This document shows positions 43,242 through 53,565 of a stretch of 64,000 bases of DNA, piece after piece. Source of the DNA: Planctomycetota bacterium (GTDB lineage Bacteria; Planctomycetota; Planctomycetia; Gemmatales; Gemmataceae); NCBI GenBank assembly GCA_029777335.1, contig JAKOSN010000067.1:1-64000 (forward strand), read 5' to 3'. Every line of letters begins with the position of its first letter. Position 1 is the stretch's first letter. Position numbers and translations under genes: made by a program. The notes under the pieces were generated by a model. That model was not told the DNA's origin. It saw nothing but the letters and a program-made list of their open reading frames with translations, and ran no database searches.

Positions 43242-44210
43242 ATGCCCTGGCTGATCGGCATCGACGAGGCCGGTTATGGACCCAACCTTGGCCCGCTGGT
43301 GATGACCTCGGTGGCCCTGCACGTCCCGGATCAAACCGATCGCTGGCAAACGCTGCGCTCCGCCGTCCGCCGCGCAGGTGACAAGGATGAAGGGCAATTC
43401 CTGGTCGATGACTCCAAGGCGGTCTTTGGCAGCGCCCGCGGTCTCCGCGCGCTGGAAACGTCGGTCCTTGCGACCCTGCATTCCTGGCCAATCGATCCCC
43501 CTCTCTCCCTCCATGGCTTCCTGAATCAGCTGGCCCCGGATTCGATGGCCGAGTTGCAAGCCGAATGCTGGTATTTGGAAGAACAGGGACAGAGATGTAT
43601 CTTACCCCTTGAAGCAGCGGGAGATACGCTGGAATCGCATTCCACGCGCTGGACACGGGTCTGCGCGGAGGCCAACACCATCCGCGGGCCGGTGCGAACG
43701 ATTCTCCTTTGCCCCGCGCACTTCAATGCGTTGGTCGAGCGCGCAGGTTCCAAGGGAGCAGCGCTTGCTCACTGCCTGACTCGACTGATCCGGTTGAACC
43801 TGACACTGCTTCCTGAGGAACAGCCCGTTTCCTTTTTCGTCGACAAACATGGTGGGCGAAACACGTATGCTGCGATCCTGCAGGAAGCCCTGAGTGAGGG
43901 AATGGTCCTGGCTCAGCAAGAATCAATGCTCCGAAGCGATTACCTGGTGATGGGTCTTTCCCGGGGAGTGCGCTTCACCATGCAACCGCGCGCGGATCAG
44001 GATCACTTCGAGGTCGCGCTGGCTTCGATGATTAGTAAATACATCCGAGAAGTATTGATGGATCAATTCAATCAATACTGGCAGGCGCTTGTTCCCGGGC
44101 TCGAACCGACCGCCGGTTATCCGGTCGATGCGGGTCGGTTTTTCAAGGCGATCCAGCCAGTGCTGCGAAGTCGTGGCCTCGACGAAGACAGCATCTGGCG
44201 CCGCAAGTGA
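43242..44210 (+). CDS. divergent, enlarged RNase HII-like protein
   Basis: The protein has 322 residues. It opens with WLIGIDEAGYGPNLGPLVMT, closely matching the RNase HII start (GIDEAGRGPLAGPVV), giving catalytic Asp8-Glu9. VDDSKAVF (Asp56, Asp57, Ser58, Lys59) matches the DSK motif. FFVDKHGG (Asp201) fits the third acidic strand, and SMISKYIREVLM (about 263-274) fits the S-I-x-A-K-x-x-R-D helix. The final GYPVDAGRF recalls the RNase HII GY segment. Standard RNase HII is about 200 residues and has Arg after GIDEAG, so this has Tyr12 in place of the substrate-binding Arg and about 100 extra residues between motifs. It should be a metal-dependent RNase H fold nuclease; RNA/DNA hybrid cleavage is plausible, not shown. 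Confidence 0.75.
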   Translation: MPWLIGIDEAGYGPNLGPLVMTSVALHVPDQTDRWQTLRSAVRRAGDKDEGQFLVDDSKAVFGSARGLRALETSVLATLHSWPIDPPLSLHGFLNQLAPDSMAELQAECWYLEEQGQRCILPLEAAGDTLESHSTRWTRVCAEANTIRGPVRTILLCPAHFNALVERAGSKGAALAHCLTRLIRLNLTLLPEEQPVSFFVDKHGGRNTYAAILQEALSEGMVLAQQESMLRSDYLVMGLSRGVRFTMQPRADQDHFEVALASMISKYIREVLMDQFNQYWQALVPGLEPTAGYPVDAGRFFKAIQPVLRSRGLDEDSIWRRK

Positions 44211-44230
44211 ACGAGAGGGAACAGTCTTGT

Positions 44231-47218
44231 TCAGTCTCGGCGTCCATTCCCTTCAGGGCGTCCTGCAAAGGGCGGCGGACGTCGACCTCCCAGATCTTCC
44301 GCATGCCGCAGCGCCTCGGCTGCGGAGACCTTGTCTCCCAGGCGTGTGAAGACGTCCGCCAGGGTGCGATAACTTCGCCCTAACCCCACACGCAGGAACC
44401 CCATCTGCTGTTCATTCTTCAGGACGGTTTGTTGTCGTGCGATCGACTCCTGGAGCAGCGCTCGGGCTTCCTTCCATTCGCGCCGTTCAATCAGCACAAT
44501 GGCGAGAGAGGATTGCATCTGGGACAGGCGCATGGCATGCCCCGCGATCTGGGGATACTGACTGACCACTTCCTTTTGCAGGGCAACTCCCTGACGCAGC
44601 AACTTCTCCGCCTCGTCCACCTTCTTCATCTGGAGAAGGAGGATCCCCATTCGTTCATGCAACTGGGCGTATCCCGCGACGTAGTGGGGGACCTTGGGAT
44701 ACTCTGCGACGAGTTGCTTGGCGAGGCTCATCGCCTCTTCCAGGCGGGTTTTGGCGCGGGTGATGGTATCGGGGCTGAAGGGGAAGCGAGGGATCTCCGG
44801 GCGCGCCAGGGTTTCACTGAGGTCGTAACGGTAATCAGGGACGTCAGGATAGCCCTTGGCCAGATCGCGCAGGATCTCGACGGCCTTCTCGAAGGACGCA
44901 CTGCCCCACTGAGGCCCCCGACTCAGCCGTTCCGGCGGGGCATCGCGATAACAACATGCCAGAAGATGACGATAATCTGGCACCCCCGGATACTCCTTGA
45001 CGAGATCCTTGAGGAGAGAGGTGGCTTTCTGGAAGGGAGAAGAGTCACGATACCGATCGGAACGTCCAGATCCCCCTCGACCATGTCCCCCTGAACGATC
45101 AGCAGGGCGCCCCAGACCGGGCAGCGGCCACCCGGGGCCCGGCGGCCCCTGTCCCTGAGGAGAGGGTTCGCGCCGCGCCTGAAAGTAATAGGTGCGCGCC
45201 AACTCATAGCGATACTCGGGTCGTTTCACCAACTCAACGGGGGCATCGGCAAGCGTGGCCACGGCCAGAGCGTGGGCTTCGCGTTCTTTTTCCAGCGCCT
45301 GGCGCGCCCAGTGGACACGTCCAAGTTCGTTGTAACTGCGAGCCAGTTTCACCTTCAGCGCAGAGTTCTCCGGAGATTCGACCTGCAATTGCTGATACAG
45401 AGCAATCGCTCGTTGGTAGGCAAGCAGCGCCGTGTCGAATTGCCCCAGGCGTTGGCGGATGTCACCGATCCGATGATTTGCCTCCGCCGCCTCGATGCGC
45501 AGCTGGGGATAATCCCCGCCTCGCTGTGCGAGACGCTCATAAAAAACCAGGAGTTCCGACAGGAGCGGGGCAGCTTCGCGCGACAGGACGGGAGTGATGG
45601 GCACCTCAATCGTCTCGCCGTTGCTCCCTTCCACTGGGACCTGTGGCGAAACCACAATTCGATTCGGAGCAAAGCGATCGTAAATGCGATTGAGCGCCTC
45701 CAGGGCTTCTGCCGAGGTCATCTCCGCCTGTTCGCGATGCATCTGCTCGGCATTCAGCGCCTTGGTGATTTCCTGATTGGCCCGAGTGATCTCCTCGTTG
45801 GCCTTGATGATCTCGCCGTTGGCTTCCGCAACCTCTCGGTTGGCCGCGGCGGTGCGAACATAAGCCACCACGGAAACCACACTGACAACCACCAGCAAGG
45901 TCAGTACCATCACGGCAAGATTGGCGGCCAGAGGGTTGCGCCGACACCACCGCCAAAGGTAGTTGAGAGCGCTTGTTCGCCGCGCACGAATGGGACGGTC
46001 ATCGAGAAAGCGGCGCAGATCCTCCGCCATCTCTCCGGCCGTTTGATAGCGAAGGGTCGGATCGCGCGCGATGGCCTTGAGGATGATCGTTTCCAGATCG
46101 GCGGGAACTCCTGCATTGATGGTTCGCAAGGCAGGTGGCTCGGCGTGCGTGATCAACTGAATCAGATGCTGAGGCGTGGTGTCGGGAAAAGCGGATTGTT
46201 GCGCGATCATCTCGTAAAGCGTGATGCCCAGGCTGTAGACATCCCCCCGTGCTTCAGACACGCCGCTGAAACGCTCCGGAGGCATGTATTTCAGCGTCCC
46301 CACCAGGTCCCCCGACTGGGTGAGGTTGGCTTCCTCGACCAGTTTGGCCACGCCAAAATCGGTGACCCAGACGGCTTCCCGCTCATCGAGCAAGAGGTTG
46401 GAGGGTTTGATATCGCGGTGAAGAATTCCCTGCGCGTGAGCATATTCCAGGGCCTCGGCGACCTGGACCCCGACGCGCGCCACCGCGCGGGCATAGTCCT
46501 GCGACGTGGCGGGTAACGACACCAGGGGGGGGCGGTCCCTGGTCGGCGTACCTGTTTGAGTCACCCGCCTACGGAGCGGAGAGGAGGCGGGAAGCGAGTC
46601 CGCTCCGTCGGAAAGTCGCGCGGTGGAACCGGGGTCCTCCTGCTCCTGGGGAGTGCTCTCCGAACCCTGCCTTTCACGCAAGGTTCCACCTTCGCGCAGC
46701 ACCACATCGAGGCCGCGTCCCGCGATCAGTTGCATCACATAGTAGCACAGCCCCTGCGTCTCGCCCACATTGAACACAGGTACGATGTTCGTGTGATGGA
46801 GGCGTGCCGCTGCCTGGGCCTCACGACGAAAGCGCTGCCGGAGTTTTTCATTCGCGAAGAGGTGCGCGGGAAGCACCTTGATGGCCACACGGCGGCCCAG
46901 CGGTTCCTGCACTGCTTCGTAGACAATTCCCATGCCGCCGCGACCGATTTCACGCACCATCCGATATTCGTCGAGTCGATCCAGTGGGGTGGCATCGCGG
47001 AAGGGCGTCGTCAAAGGGCTGACCGGGGTATCCTCACGCCGGGGTTTCAGTTGCTCCATCATCAACACGGCCGGGAAGACCTCGCGAATCTCCTCCGCGA
47101 GGTCGGGATGGCGTTCCATGTACTCCTCGACCGACGGTTTTTCTCCTTCGCGCCAGCGCTGCGCGAATTCTTCCGCCAGATCATCCACCGAGGAGTAGCC
47201 AGGATTGAGATCGTGCAT
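44231..47218 (-). CDS. Ser/Thr protein kinase with TPR extracytoplasmic region
   Basis: The protein has 995 residues. A helical N-terminus (LAEEFAQRWREGEKPSVEEY) of the kind common in planctomycete kinases precedes the kinase domain at about 80-410. It has IGRGGMGIVYEA, VAIKVLP, HRDIKPSN near 268 and DFGVAK near 290. An insertion of about 65 residues rich in Ser, Pro and Glu lies between the hinge and helix E. A membrane span is at about 431-452 (LAVMVLTLLVVVSVVSVVAY), then heptad-like repeats (ANGEIIKANEEITRANQEIT) and TPR-like helices to the end with a Gly/Pro/Arg-rich insert near 680. It lies 38 bases downstream of the ECF sigma gene in the same direction, so both form one unit. Confidence 0.92.
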   Translation of the reverse strand: MHDLNPGYSSVDDLAEEFAQRWREGEKPSVEEYMERHPDLAEEIREVFPAVLMMEQLKPRREDTPVSPLTTPFRDATPLDRLDEYRMVREIGRGGMGIVYEAVQEPLGRRVAIKVLPAHLFANEKLRQRFRREAQAAARLHHTNIVPVFNVGETQGLCYYVMQLIAGRGLDVVLREGGTLRERQGSESTPQEQEDPGSTARLSDGADSLPASSPLRRRVTQTGTPTRDRPPLVSLPATSQDYARAVARVGVQVAEALEYAHAQGILHRDIKPSNLLLDEREAVWVTDFGVAKLVEEANLTQSGDLVGTLKYMPPERFSGVSEARGDVYSLGITLYEMIAQQSAFPDTTPQHLIQLITHAEPPALRTINAGVPADLETIILKAIARDPTLRYQTAGEMAEDLRRFLDDRPIRARRTSALNYLWRWCRRNPLAANLAVMVLTLLVVVSVVSVVAYVRTAAANREVAEANGEIIKANEEITRANQEITKALNAEQMHREQAEMTSAEALEALNRIYDRFAPNRIVVSPQVPVEGSNGETIEVPITPVLSREAAPLLSELLVFYERLAQRGGDYPQLRIEAAEANHRIGDIRQRLGQFDTALLAYQRAIALYQQLQVESPENSALKVKLARSYNELGRVHWARQALEKEREAHALAVATLADAPVELVKRPEYRYELARTYYFQARREPSPQGQGPPGPGWPLPGLGRPADRSGGHGRGGSGRSDRYRDSSPFQKATSLLKDLVKEYPGVPDYRHLLACCYRDAPPERLSRGPQWGSASFEKAVEILRDLAKGYPDVPDYRYDLSETLARPEIPRFPFSPDTITRAKTRLEEAMSLAKQLVAEYPKVPHYVAGYAQLHERMGILLLQMKKVDEAEKLLRQGVALQKEVVSQYPQIAGHAMRLSQMQSSLAIVLIERREWKEARALLQESIARQQTVLKNEQQMGFLRVGLGRSYRTLADVFTRLGDKVSAAEALRHAEDLGGRRPPPFAGRPEGNGRRD

Positions 47219-47256
47219 CGAAGGAATCCATCTCTGCGAGCGATTGGCGGGCGGGC

Positions 47257-47874
47257 TTAGAAAACCTTGGTAAGGATATCCTTGAGACGTTTGAGGGCAC
47301 GCACGTGCCGCTTGCTGGCCGCCTCGCGAGAAATCTGCAGAATCTGGGCGACCTCGTTGTTGCTCAATTCTTCAAAGTGTCGCAAGGCGAGCACTTCTCG
47401 ATCGAGCGGGTCCATCTCATCGAGCGCCCTGCGTAATTGCGCCTGCATCTCATGACGAATGGCCGCCTGGCTTGGCGAGGTAAAATCGCTGACAAAAGCT
47501 CCGGCCATCGAATCGGCATTGACCGGGGAGAGCCCTCCCTGCGGGAGAGAGACTTCCATGTTCACATCGCGCATCTGGGCGCCCAGGTGATTTCGCTGCA
47601 CCATCAGCATGCGCTGCACCGTGAGAAAGCGCAACCAGACGTAGAAGGCGACGGAGCCATCCGCGAGGAATTCACCGATCCGGCGCGCCACGTCGAGAAA
47701 CGCTTCCTGCAACACATCGTCGGGATCAACCCGGCCAGCCAGACGGCGATCGAGACGCACGTACACCATCCGCCATAAGCGATCGCGATACAGGGTGAAG
47801 AGTTCGCCCAGGGCCTGGCCGTCACCCCCTCGCAGTCGATCGAGTAGAGCCTCTGCTTGTTCCGCAAGAGCCAT
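47257..47874 (-). CDS. ECF-type RNA polymerase sigma factor
   Basis: The protein has 205 residues. Region 2 (LFTLYRDRLWRMVYVRLDRR, DPDDVLQEAFLDVARRIGEF) and region 4 (LDREVLALRHFEELSNNEVA, QILQISREAASKRHVRALKR) are both clear, with an unusually long linker. The layout fits the planctomycete ECF groups that occur next to Ser/Thr kinases, whose phosphorylation may control them. The ATG at 47874 with GGAG about six bases upstream is preferred; a GTG four codons further up is an alternative. No anti-sigma factor is adjacent, the kinase gene follows directly. Confidence 0.92.
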   Translation of the reverse strand: MALAEQAEALLDRLRGGDGQALGELFTLYRDRLWRMVYVRLDRRLAGRVDPDDVLQEAFLDVARRIGEFLADGSVAFYVWLRFLTVQRMLMVQRNHLGAQMRDVNMEVSLPQGGLSPVNADSMAGAFVSDFTSPSQAAIRHEMQAQLRRALDEMDPLDREVLALRHFEELSNNEVAQILQISREAASKRHVRALKRLKDILTKVF

Positions 47875-48109
47875 CGTACTCTCCACTCCAAGGAGAAACC
47901 CCTCTACTGACTGTACTGTATCGCCGCGCGCAACGCGAGGGGATTCAAGGAAGGAGCGAACGGTGGCAAAAAAAAGATCTTCTTCTGTCCCAGGTGAATT
48001 CGGTCTCGCAGTAACAAGAATAGAACGAGAATCTGGCCGGCGCTCGCCGTGGTCGTGTGCGCCGTTCTGACCTGATCGACTGTTCGTTTCTCATCCAAGG
48101 AGCTCGCAC

Positions 48110-48649
48110 GTGAAGCGCTGGTATTCTCTCGTTGGCGTTGGTTTGGCGGCCCTGGCTATCATGGGCTTTGCTGTCACCGCAGAAGGACGGGGCAAGGGTG
48201 GCGACAAAGGCTGCTCGGCCAAGGGGAAGCAAGCAGCGGTTTCTTTCGTCGATGACAAGGACGAAAACAAGACCCAGCAGCCGCCGCAACGGCCTGGGCA
48301 GCGTCCCGGTCAGGGCGGGCGTCCTGGCCAGGGTGGATTCCAGCGTCCCAAGCCTGGCACCATTCTCAATCCGTTCCTGGTTGAACAGCTCAAGTTGACC
48401 GACGAGCAGAAGAAGCAACTCGAAGAGCTGCAGAAGGAAGTCGATACCAAACTCGGCAAGTTGCTGACCGACGAGCAGAAGAAGACGCTCAAGGATATGG
48501 CCGAACGCGGTGGGCGTGGCGGTTTCGGTCCGGGTGGCCAGGGTGGACGTCCGGGGCAAGGCGGTCGTCCGGGTGGCCAGGGTGGCCGTCCCGGTCGTCC
48601 GGGTGGTGACGGCGGCCAGGGTGGGCGTCCGGCTCGTCCTCCTCAGTAA
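48110..48649 (+). CDS. exported Gly/Arg/Pro-rich protein with LTXXQ-like helix pair
   Basis: The protein has 179 residues, starts with GTG and has AAGGAG seven bases upstream. A signal peptide (VGVGLAALAIMGFAVTAEG) leads to a basic region, then RPGQGG repeats (about 60-80). A helical core of about 45 residues with two copies of the L-T-D-E-Q-K-K pattern (VEQLKLTDEQKKQLEEL and LGKLLTDEQKKTLKDM) follows, then a second Gly/Arg/Pro-rich tail. The core resembles the Spy/CpxP LTXXQ motif. Role unknown; the low-complexity arms suggest surface or nucleic-acid/polyanion binding. It is followed by a good terminator and is monocistronic. Confidence 0.8.
   Translation: MKRWYSLVGVGLAALAIMGFAVTAEGRGKGGDKGCSAKGKQAAVSFVDDKDENKTQQPPQRPGQRPGQGGRPGQGGFQRPKPGTILNPFLVEQLKLTDEQKKQLEELQKEVDTKLGKLLTDEQKKTLKDMAERGGRGGFGPGGQGGRPGQGGRPGGQGGRPGRPGGDGGQGGRPARPPQ
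48511..48645 (+). repeat. low-complexity GGT/CGT/CCG-rich tract coding Gly-Arg-Pro repeats
   Basis: Imperfect short units reading GGRPGQ / GGRPG repeat about eight times in the tail of the exported protein. Repeat number is likely to vary between strains. Confidence 0.75.
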
Positions 48650-48677
48650 TCGGCGAATTGTCTGCAATGCTCGCTGT

Positions 48678-48715
48678 GCAACGCTGAGGGGCGATCGTTT
48701 CCCTCTCAGCGTTGC
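48678..48715 (+). terminator. intrinsic terminator-like hairpin after the Gly-rich protein
   Basis: Arms GCAACGCTGAG (48678-48688) and CTCAGCGTTGC (48705-48715), extended inside by GGG/CCC, are followed by TTTGTGTT. It lies 28 bases after the stop codon. Confidence 0.7.
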
Positions 48716-48870
48716 TTTGTGTTCTCACAGGAGCCTGTCCACGCCCCTTGCGTGACCTCACAGGGGTTGTCCCCTCAGGCCCTCGCTTCTCCAGAATCAC
48801 TTTCCGACTCCGTAACGAGGCTCTCTTCGCTTCACGGAGTCGGTGCCCATTTCCACGAGAGAGGATGCCA

Positions 48871-50121
48871 ATGCGTTCAACTCACCTGTGCGGGGCTCTG
48901 TTCACCGCTGCGATCCTGGTCTTCCCCGCGCTGGCCGGCGACTGGTCGCGTTTTCGTGGCCCCGATGGCTCCGCCACCGCGAACGACGCCACCATTCCCA
49001 CCGAATGGAGCGCCACCAAGAACCTGAAATGGAAGCTGAAACTGCCGGGCAAGGGGTTCTCCAGCCCTGTGATCGTCGGCGACAAGGTCTTTGTCACCTG
49101 TTACACCGGCGAGAGTGGGAACCTGTCCAATCTCAAACGCTATCTTGTTTGTGTCGATCGCCAGAAAGGCACGGAACTGTGGTCGAAGGAAGTGCCCGCC
49201 GTTCTCCCCGAATTTCGCTCACGCGGACAGTTTGCCTATCATGGCTACGCGAGCAACACCCCGGTCAGCGATGGCGAACGAGTCTATGTTTTCTTTGGCA
49301 CCACGGGAGTTCTTGCCTTTGATATGAAGGGCAACAAGGTCTGGCAAAAAAGCGTGGGCACGGAAACCAACTCGATGTATGGGTCGGCCTCCAGCCCCAT
49401 TCTCTACAAGGACATGGTCATTGTGACCGCTGGTTCGGAGAGTCAGTCCATCCGCGCCTTCGAGCGCAAAACGGGGAAGGAAGTCTGGAAGGCGGAAGCT
49501 GCCAATCTGAGCCGCTGTTACGGCACCCCTCTGATCGCCAGGAACAAGGAGGGCCAGGACGATCTCCTGGTTTCGGTTGCCTATGAGGTCTGGGGATTGA
49601 ACCCCGAGACAGGGAAACTGCGCTGGTATGCCCAGACCCAGGTGGATGATAACGCGTGCACCAGCCTGATCCTCCACGACGGCATCACCTACGCTGTTGG
49701 CGGCCGGACAGGTGGGCGAACCGCCATCAAGGTGGGGGGCAAGGGCGACGTGACCAAAAGCAACGTCCTCTGGTCGAAGCGCGGCGGATCGTACATCTGT
49801 TCTCCTACCCTGTACAACGGCAACCTGTTCTGGATCGATCAACGTGGAACGATGGTCTGCGTGGATAGCAAGACCGGCGACGAGGTTGGACGCAAGCGTC
49901 TCAACGGGAGTTTCTATGCGTCGATGGTGGTGGTGAAGGGCAAACTTTACGTGGTGAGCCGTTTCGATGGCACCTACGTGGTCGAGGCCTCCCCCAAGTT
50001 GACAGAGATCGCGCACAACAAATTATCGGATGACAGTGACTTTAGCGGCAGCCCTGCCGTGGTCGACAATCAGCTCTTTTTACGCTCCGATAAGTATCTT
50101 TACTGTATCGAGAACCGGTAA
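48871..50121 (+). CDS. exported PQQ-type beta-propeller protein
   Basis: The protein has 416 residues with a signal peptide (CGALFTAAILVFPALAGDW). The mature part opens with WSRFRGPDGSATANDATIPT, the standard start of planctomycete PQQ-like propeller proteins, and goes on with blades such as FSSPVIVGDKVFVTCYTGES and ICSPTLYNGNLFWIDQRGTM. These are structural propellers related to BamB; PQQ cofactor binding and dehydrogenase residues are not evident. Such proteins are usually periplasmic and of unknown role. ATG at 48871 has AGGA six bases upstream, whereas ATG at 48865 would be too close to that site. A strong terminator follows. Confidence 0.88.
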   Translation: MRSTHLCGALFTAAILVFPALAGDWSRFRGPDGSATANDATIPTEWSATKNLKWKLKLPGKGFSSPVIVGDKVFVTCYTGESGNLSNLKRYLVCVDRQKGTELWSKEVPAVLPEFRSRGQFAYHGYASNTPVSDGERVYVFFGTTGVLAFDMKGNKVWQKSVGTETNSMYGSASSPILYKDMVIVTAGSESQSIRAFERKTGKEVWKAEAANLSRCYGTPLIARNKEGQDDLLVSVAYEVWGLNPETGKLRWYAQTQVDDNACTSLILHDGITYAVGGRTGGRTAIKVGGKGDVTKSNVLWSKRGGSYICSPTLYNGNLFWIDQRGTMVCVDSKTGDEVGRKRLNGSFYASMVVVKGKLYVVSRFDGTYVVEASPKLTEIAHNKLSDDSDFSGSPAVVDNQLFLRSDKYLYCIENR

Positions 50122-50149
50122 CGTGCCCCAGCGTTCCAGGGGCATTCCC

Positions 50150-50196
50150 ACGCCCTTTGACAGAGGAGGTTGGAAACTCTGTCAAAGGGTGTTTTT
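50150..50196 (+). terminator. intrinsic terminator after the beta-propeller gene
   Basis: CCCTTTGACAGAG (50153-50165) pairs perfectly with CTCTGTCAAAGGG (50177-50189), extendable by three more pairs, with an 11-base loop and a TTTTT run at 50192-50196. It is the best classical terminator in the window. Confidence 0.9.
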
Positions 50197-50286
50197 CCGC
50201 TCTCAAATGCGATCACATACCCGATCCTGACAGCCCTGCGACACCTCTCGACATGACAAGCAGAAACGCTCGCGCCAGGATGTCCG

Positions 50287-51759
<1,473 letters not shown>

Positions 51760-52177
51760 GATGTGAATCCTCTGGAAACCACGTGCTGGGCAGCACATCG
51801 GTTGATTGAAGAGTTCGCCACAACTCGTCGAAGTGCGTGCGGGAATTGTTCTGACGCCAAAACAGTGAGTTGCGCCAACAGGGGTACGAGCCAACGGTCG
51901 ACCTGAACTGCTGCCCCCTGTGGATTGCACGTCGCCCGGTTGGCCATGCAAAATGCCCGACCAGAAGGGGAGCGTGCGTCCCATGCCTGGCATGCATTAG
52001 CCCATAAGATACATCCAGACAGTTAGTTAGAAAGAGAAGTTTCAAGACGCACCTCCCGGCATCTATTATGCACGAAGGTGAGCTGCACAGCCCATTCTAT
52101 ACGTCCAGGGCACCTGCACGATAGCGCGATTCAGGGCCGTGAGATTGCTTCTTCGCGAGAGGCTCCGTGGAGCAGGC
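51760..52177. promoter_or_regulatory. divergent promoter region between fumC and the ntrC-type gene
   Basis: These 418 bases carry no convincing coding frame. A perfect palindrome CATGCC-T-GGCATG is at 51982-51994. I looked for a -24/-12 sigma-54 promoter (GG-N10-GC) because the next regulator is sigma-54 dependent and found no clean match. Confidence 0.45.
51982..51994. promoter_or_regulatory. 13-base palindrome CATGCC-T-GGCATG
   Basis: Perfect six-base arms around one T, about 185 bases upstream of the regulator gene and 223 bases upstream of fumC. Candidate binding site only. Confidence 0.25.
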
Positions 52178-53512
52178 ATGAACATTCTTCTGATCGATGA
52201 TGACCAGCAACTGCGGAAATCGCTGCGTCTGGCACTGGAAACGATGCAGCACCACGTTCGCGAGGCCGCCGATAGCGCGCAGGCGCGAGACATGCTTGGC
52301 CATCGAGTCTTCGATGTGGCCTTTCTCGACCTCCGCCTGGGGCGCGAGCAGGGGTTGGAGGTTCTGCCGACACTGCTTCGCGTCTCCCCCGGGTTGGCCG
52401 TGGTGGTGGTAACCGCCTACGCCACCATTGAAACCGCAGTGGAGGCCATGCGCCTGGGAGCGGTCGATTACCTGCCGAAGCCTTTTACGCCCAATCAACT
52501 CCGGGTAGTTCTGGATCGAGTAAGCCGTATGAAGCGGCTCCAATCCCAGGTGGAGGCATTGGAGGAACGTGTTCGCACGATCGTCCCCGAGGCAGATCTG
52601 CGCACGCAGGAACCGATCATGCAACAGGCACTGGATGTGGTATTCAGAGCCGCACCTACCGAGGCAACCATTCTCATCCGGGGGGAGAGCGGGACAGGAA
52701 AATCAGTGGTAAGTCGGGCCATTCACGCGCGCAGTCAGCGAGCCGCCGCTCCCTTCATCACCATCCACTGCCCAAGTCTCTCCGCCGAGTTGCTGGAAAG
52801 CGAACTCTTTGGACACGTGCGGGGGGCCTTTACCGGAGCAGTCCAGGACACCCTGGGGAAGGTTGCCGCCGCCGAGGGGGGCACCTTGTTCCTCGATGAG
52901 ATTGGCGATCTCCCCTTGGCCTTGCAACCAAAATTACTTCGGCTTCTGCAGGAGAAACGTTATGAACGGGTGGGAGAAACGCGAACCCGAGTTTGTGACG
53001 TGCGCATCCTTGCCGCTACCAATCGCGATCTCCAGGCAGCAGTCGCAGCGGGGACGTTTCGTGAGGATCTCTGGTATCGCCTCAATGTGATCGAGGTTAT
53101 TCTGCCCCCGTTGCGACAACGGCGAAAAGACATTCCTCCGCTGGCAGACCACCTCCTGCACTTCTTCGCCCGTCAAACCACCCGACAGATCGAAGGTTTC
53201 ACCGAAGAAGCCATGAGTGCCCTGCTCCGCTATCCGTGGCCTGGGAATATGCGTGAACTGCGCAACGCCATTGAACGCGGAGTGATCCTGACTCCTGGAC
53301 CACTGGTCGGGTTATCGGACCTCCCTGCCCAAATTGGGGCCACCCTCCCGCCCTGCACCATGGAAGTTGGAGGAGCGATCACCCTGGAGCAGTTGGAGGA
53401 AGAACATATTCGCCGGGTCCTGGCGAATACTGCCACGTTGGAGGAGGCTGCCACCGTGCTTGGGATCGATCCAAGTACCCTTTATCGCAAGCGGAAACGC
53501 TTTGGATTCTAG
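52178..53512 (+). CDS. NtrC-family sigma-54-dependent response regulator
   Basis: The protein has 444 residues in three domains. Receiver 1-120 with phospho-acceptor Asp51 (AFLDLRLG) and Lys in DYLPKPF. AAA+ central domain about 145-370 with Walker A GESGTGKS near 168, the sigma-54 contact loop GAFTGA near 215 and Walker [14 protein letters not shown] Fis-type helix-turn-helix ends the protein ([20 protein letters not shown]). It should activate sigma-54 promoters when phosphorylated by the histidine kinase encoded 53 bases downstream. GGAG lies seven bases before the chosen ATG. Confidence 0.95.
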   Translation: MNILLIDDDQQLRKSLRLALETMQHHVREAADSAQARDMLGHRVFDVAFLDLRLGREQGLEVLPTLLRVSPGLAVVVVTAYATIETAVEAMRLGAVDYLPKPFTPNQLRVVLDRVSRMKRLQSQVEALEERVRTIVPEADLRTQEPIMQQALDVVFRAAPTEATILIRGESGTGKSVVSRAIHARSQRAAAPFITIHCPSLSAELLESELFGHVRGAFTGAVQDTLGKVAAAEGGTLFLDEIGDLPLALQPKLLRLLQEKRYERVGETRTRVCDVRILAATNRDLQAAVAAGTFREDLWYRLNVIEVILPPLRQRRKDIPPLADHLLHFFARQTTRQIEGFTEEAMSALLRYPWPGNMRELRNAIERGVILTPGPLVGLSDLPAQIGATLPPCTMEVGGAITLEQLEEEHIRRVLANTATLEEAATVLGIDPSTLYRKRKRFGF

Positions 53513-53518
53513 CCACGC

Positions 53519-53538
53519 GCCGGGAATGAACTCCCGGC
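53519..53538 (+). promoter_or_regulatory. short hairpin between regulator and kinase genes
   Basis: GCCGGGA and TCCCGGC pair around a 6-base loop, directly after the regulator stop. It may tune the ratio of regulator to kinase; no T-tract is present. Confidence 0.3.
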
Positions 53539-53565
53539 AGATTCTGTCCGCAACGAGAACTCTCC

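Noticed and set aside
51760-52177. Possible sigma-54 promoters such as TGGCATGCATTAGC
   Set aside because: The GG to GC spacing is 9 or 11 bases in the candidates, not the required 10.
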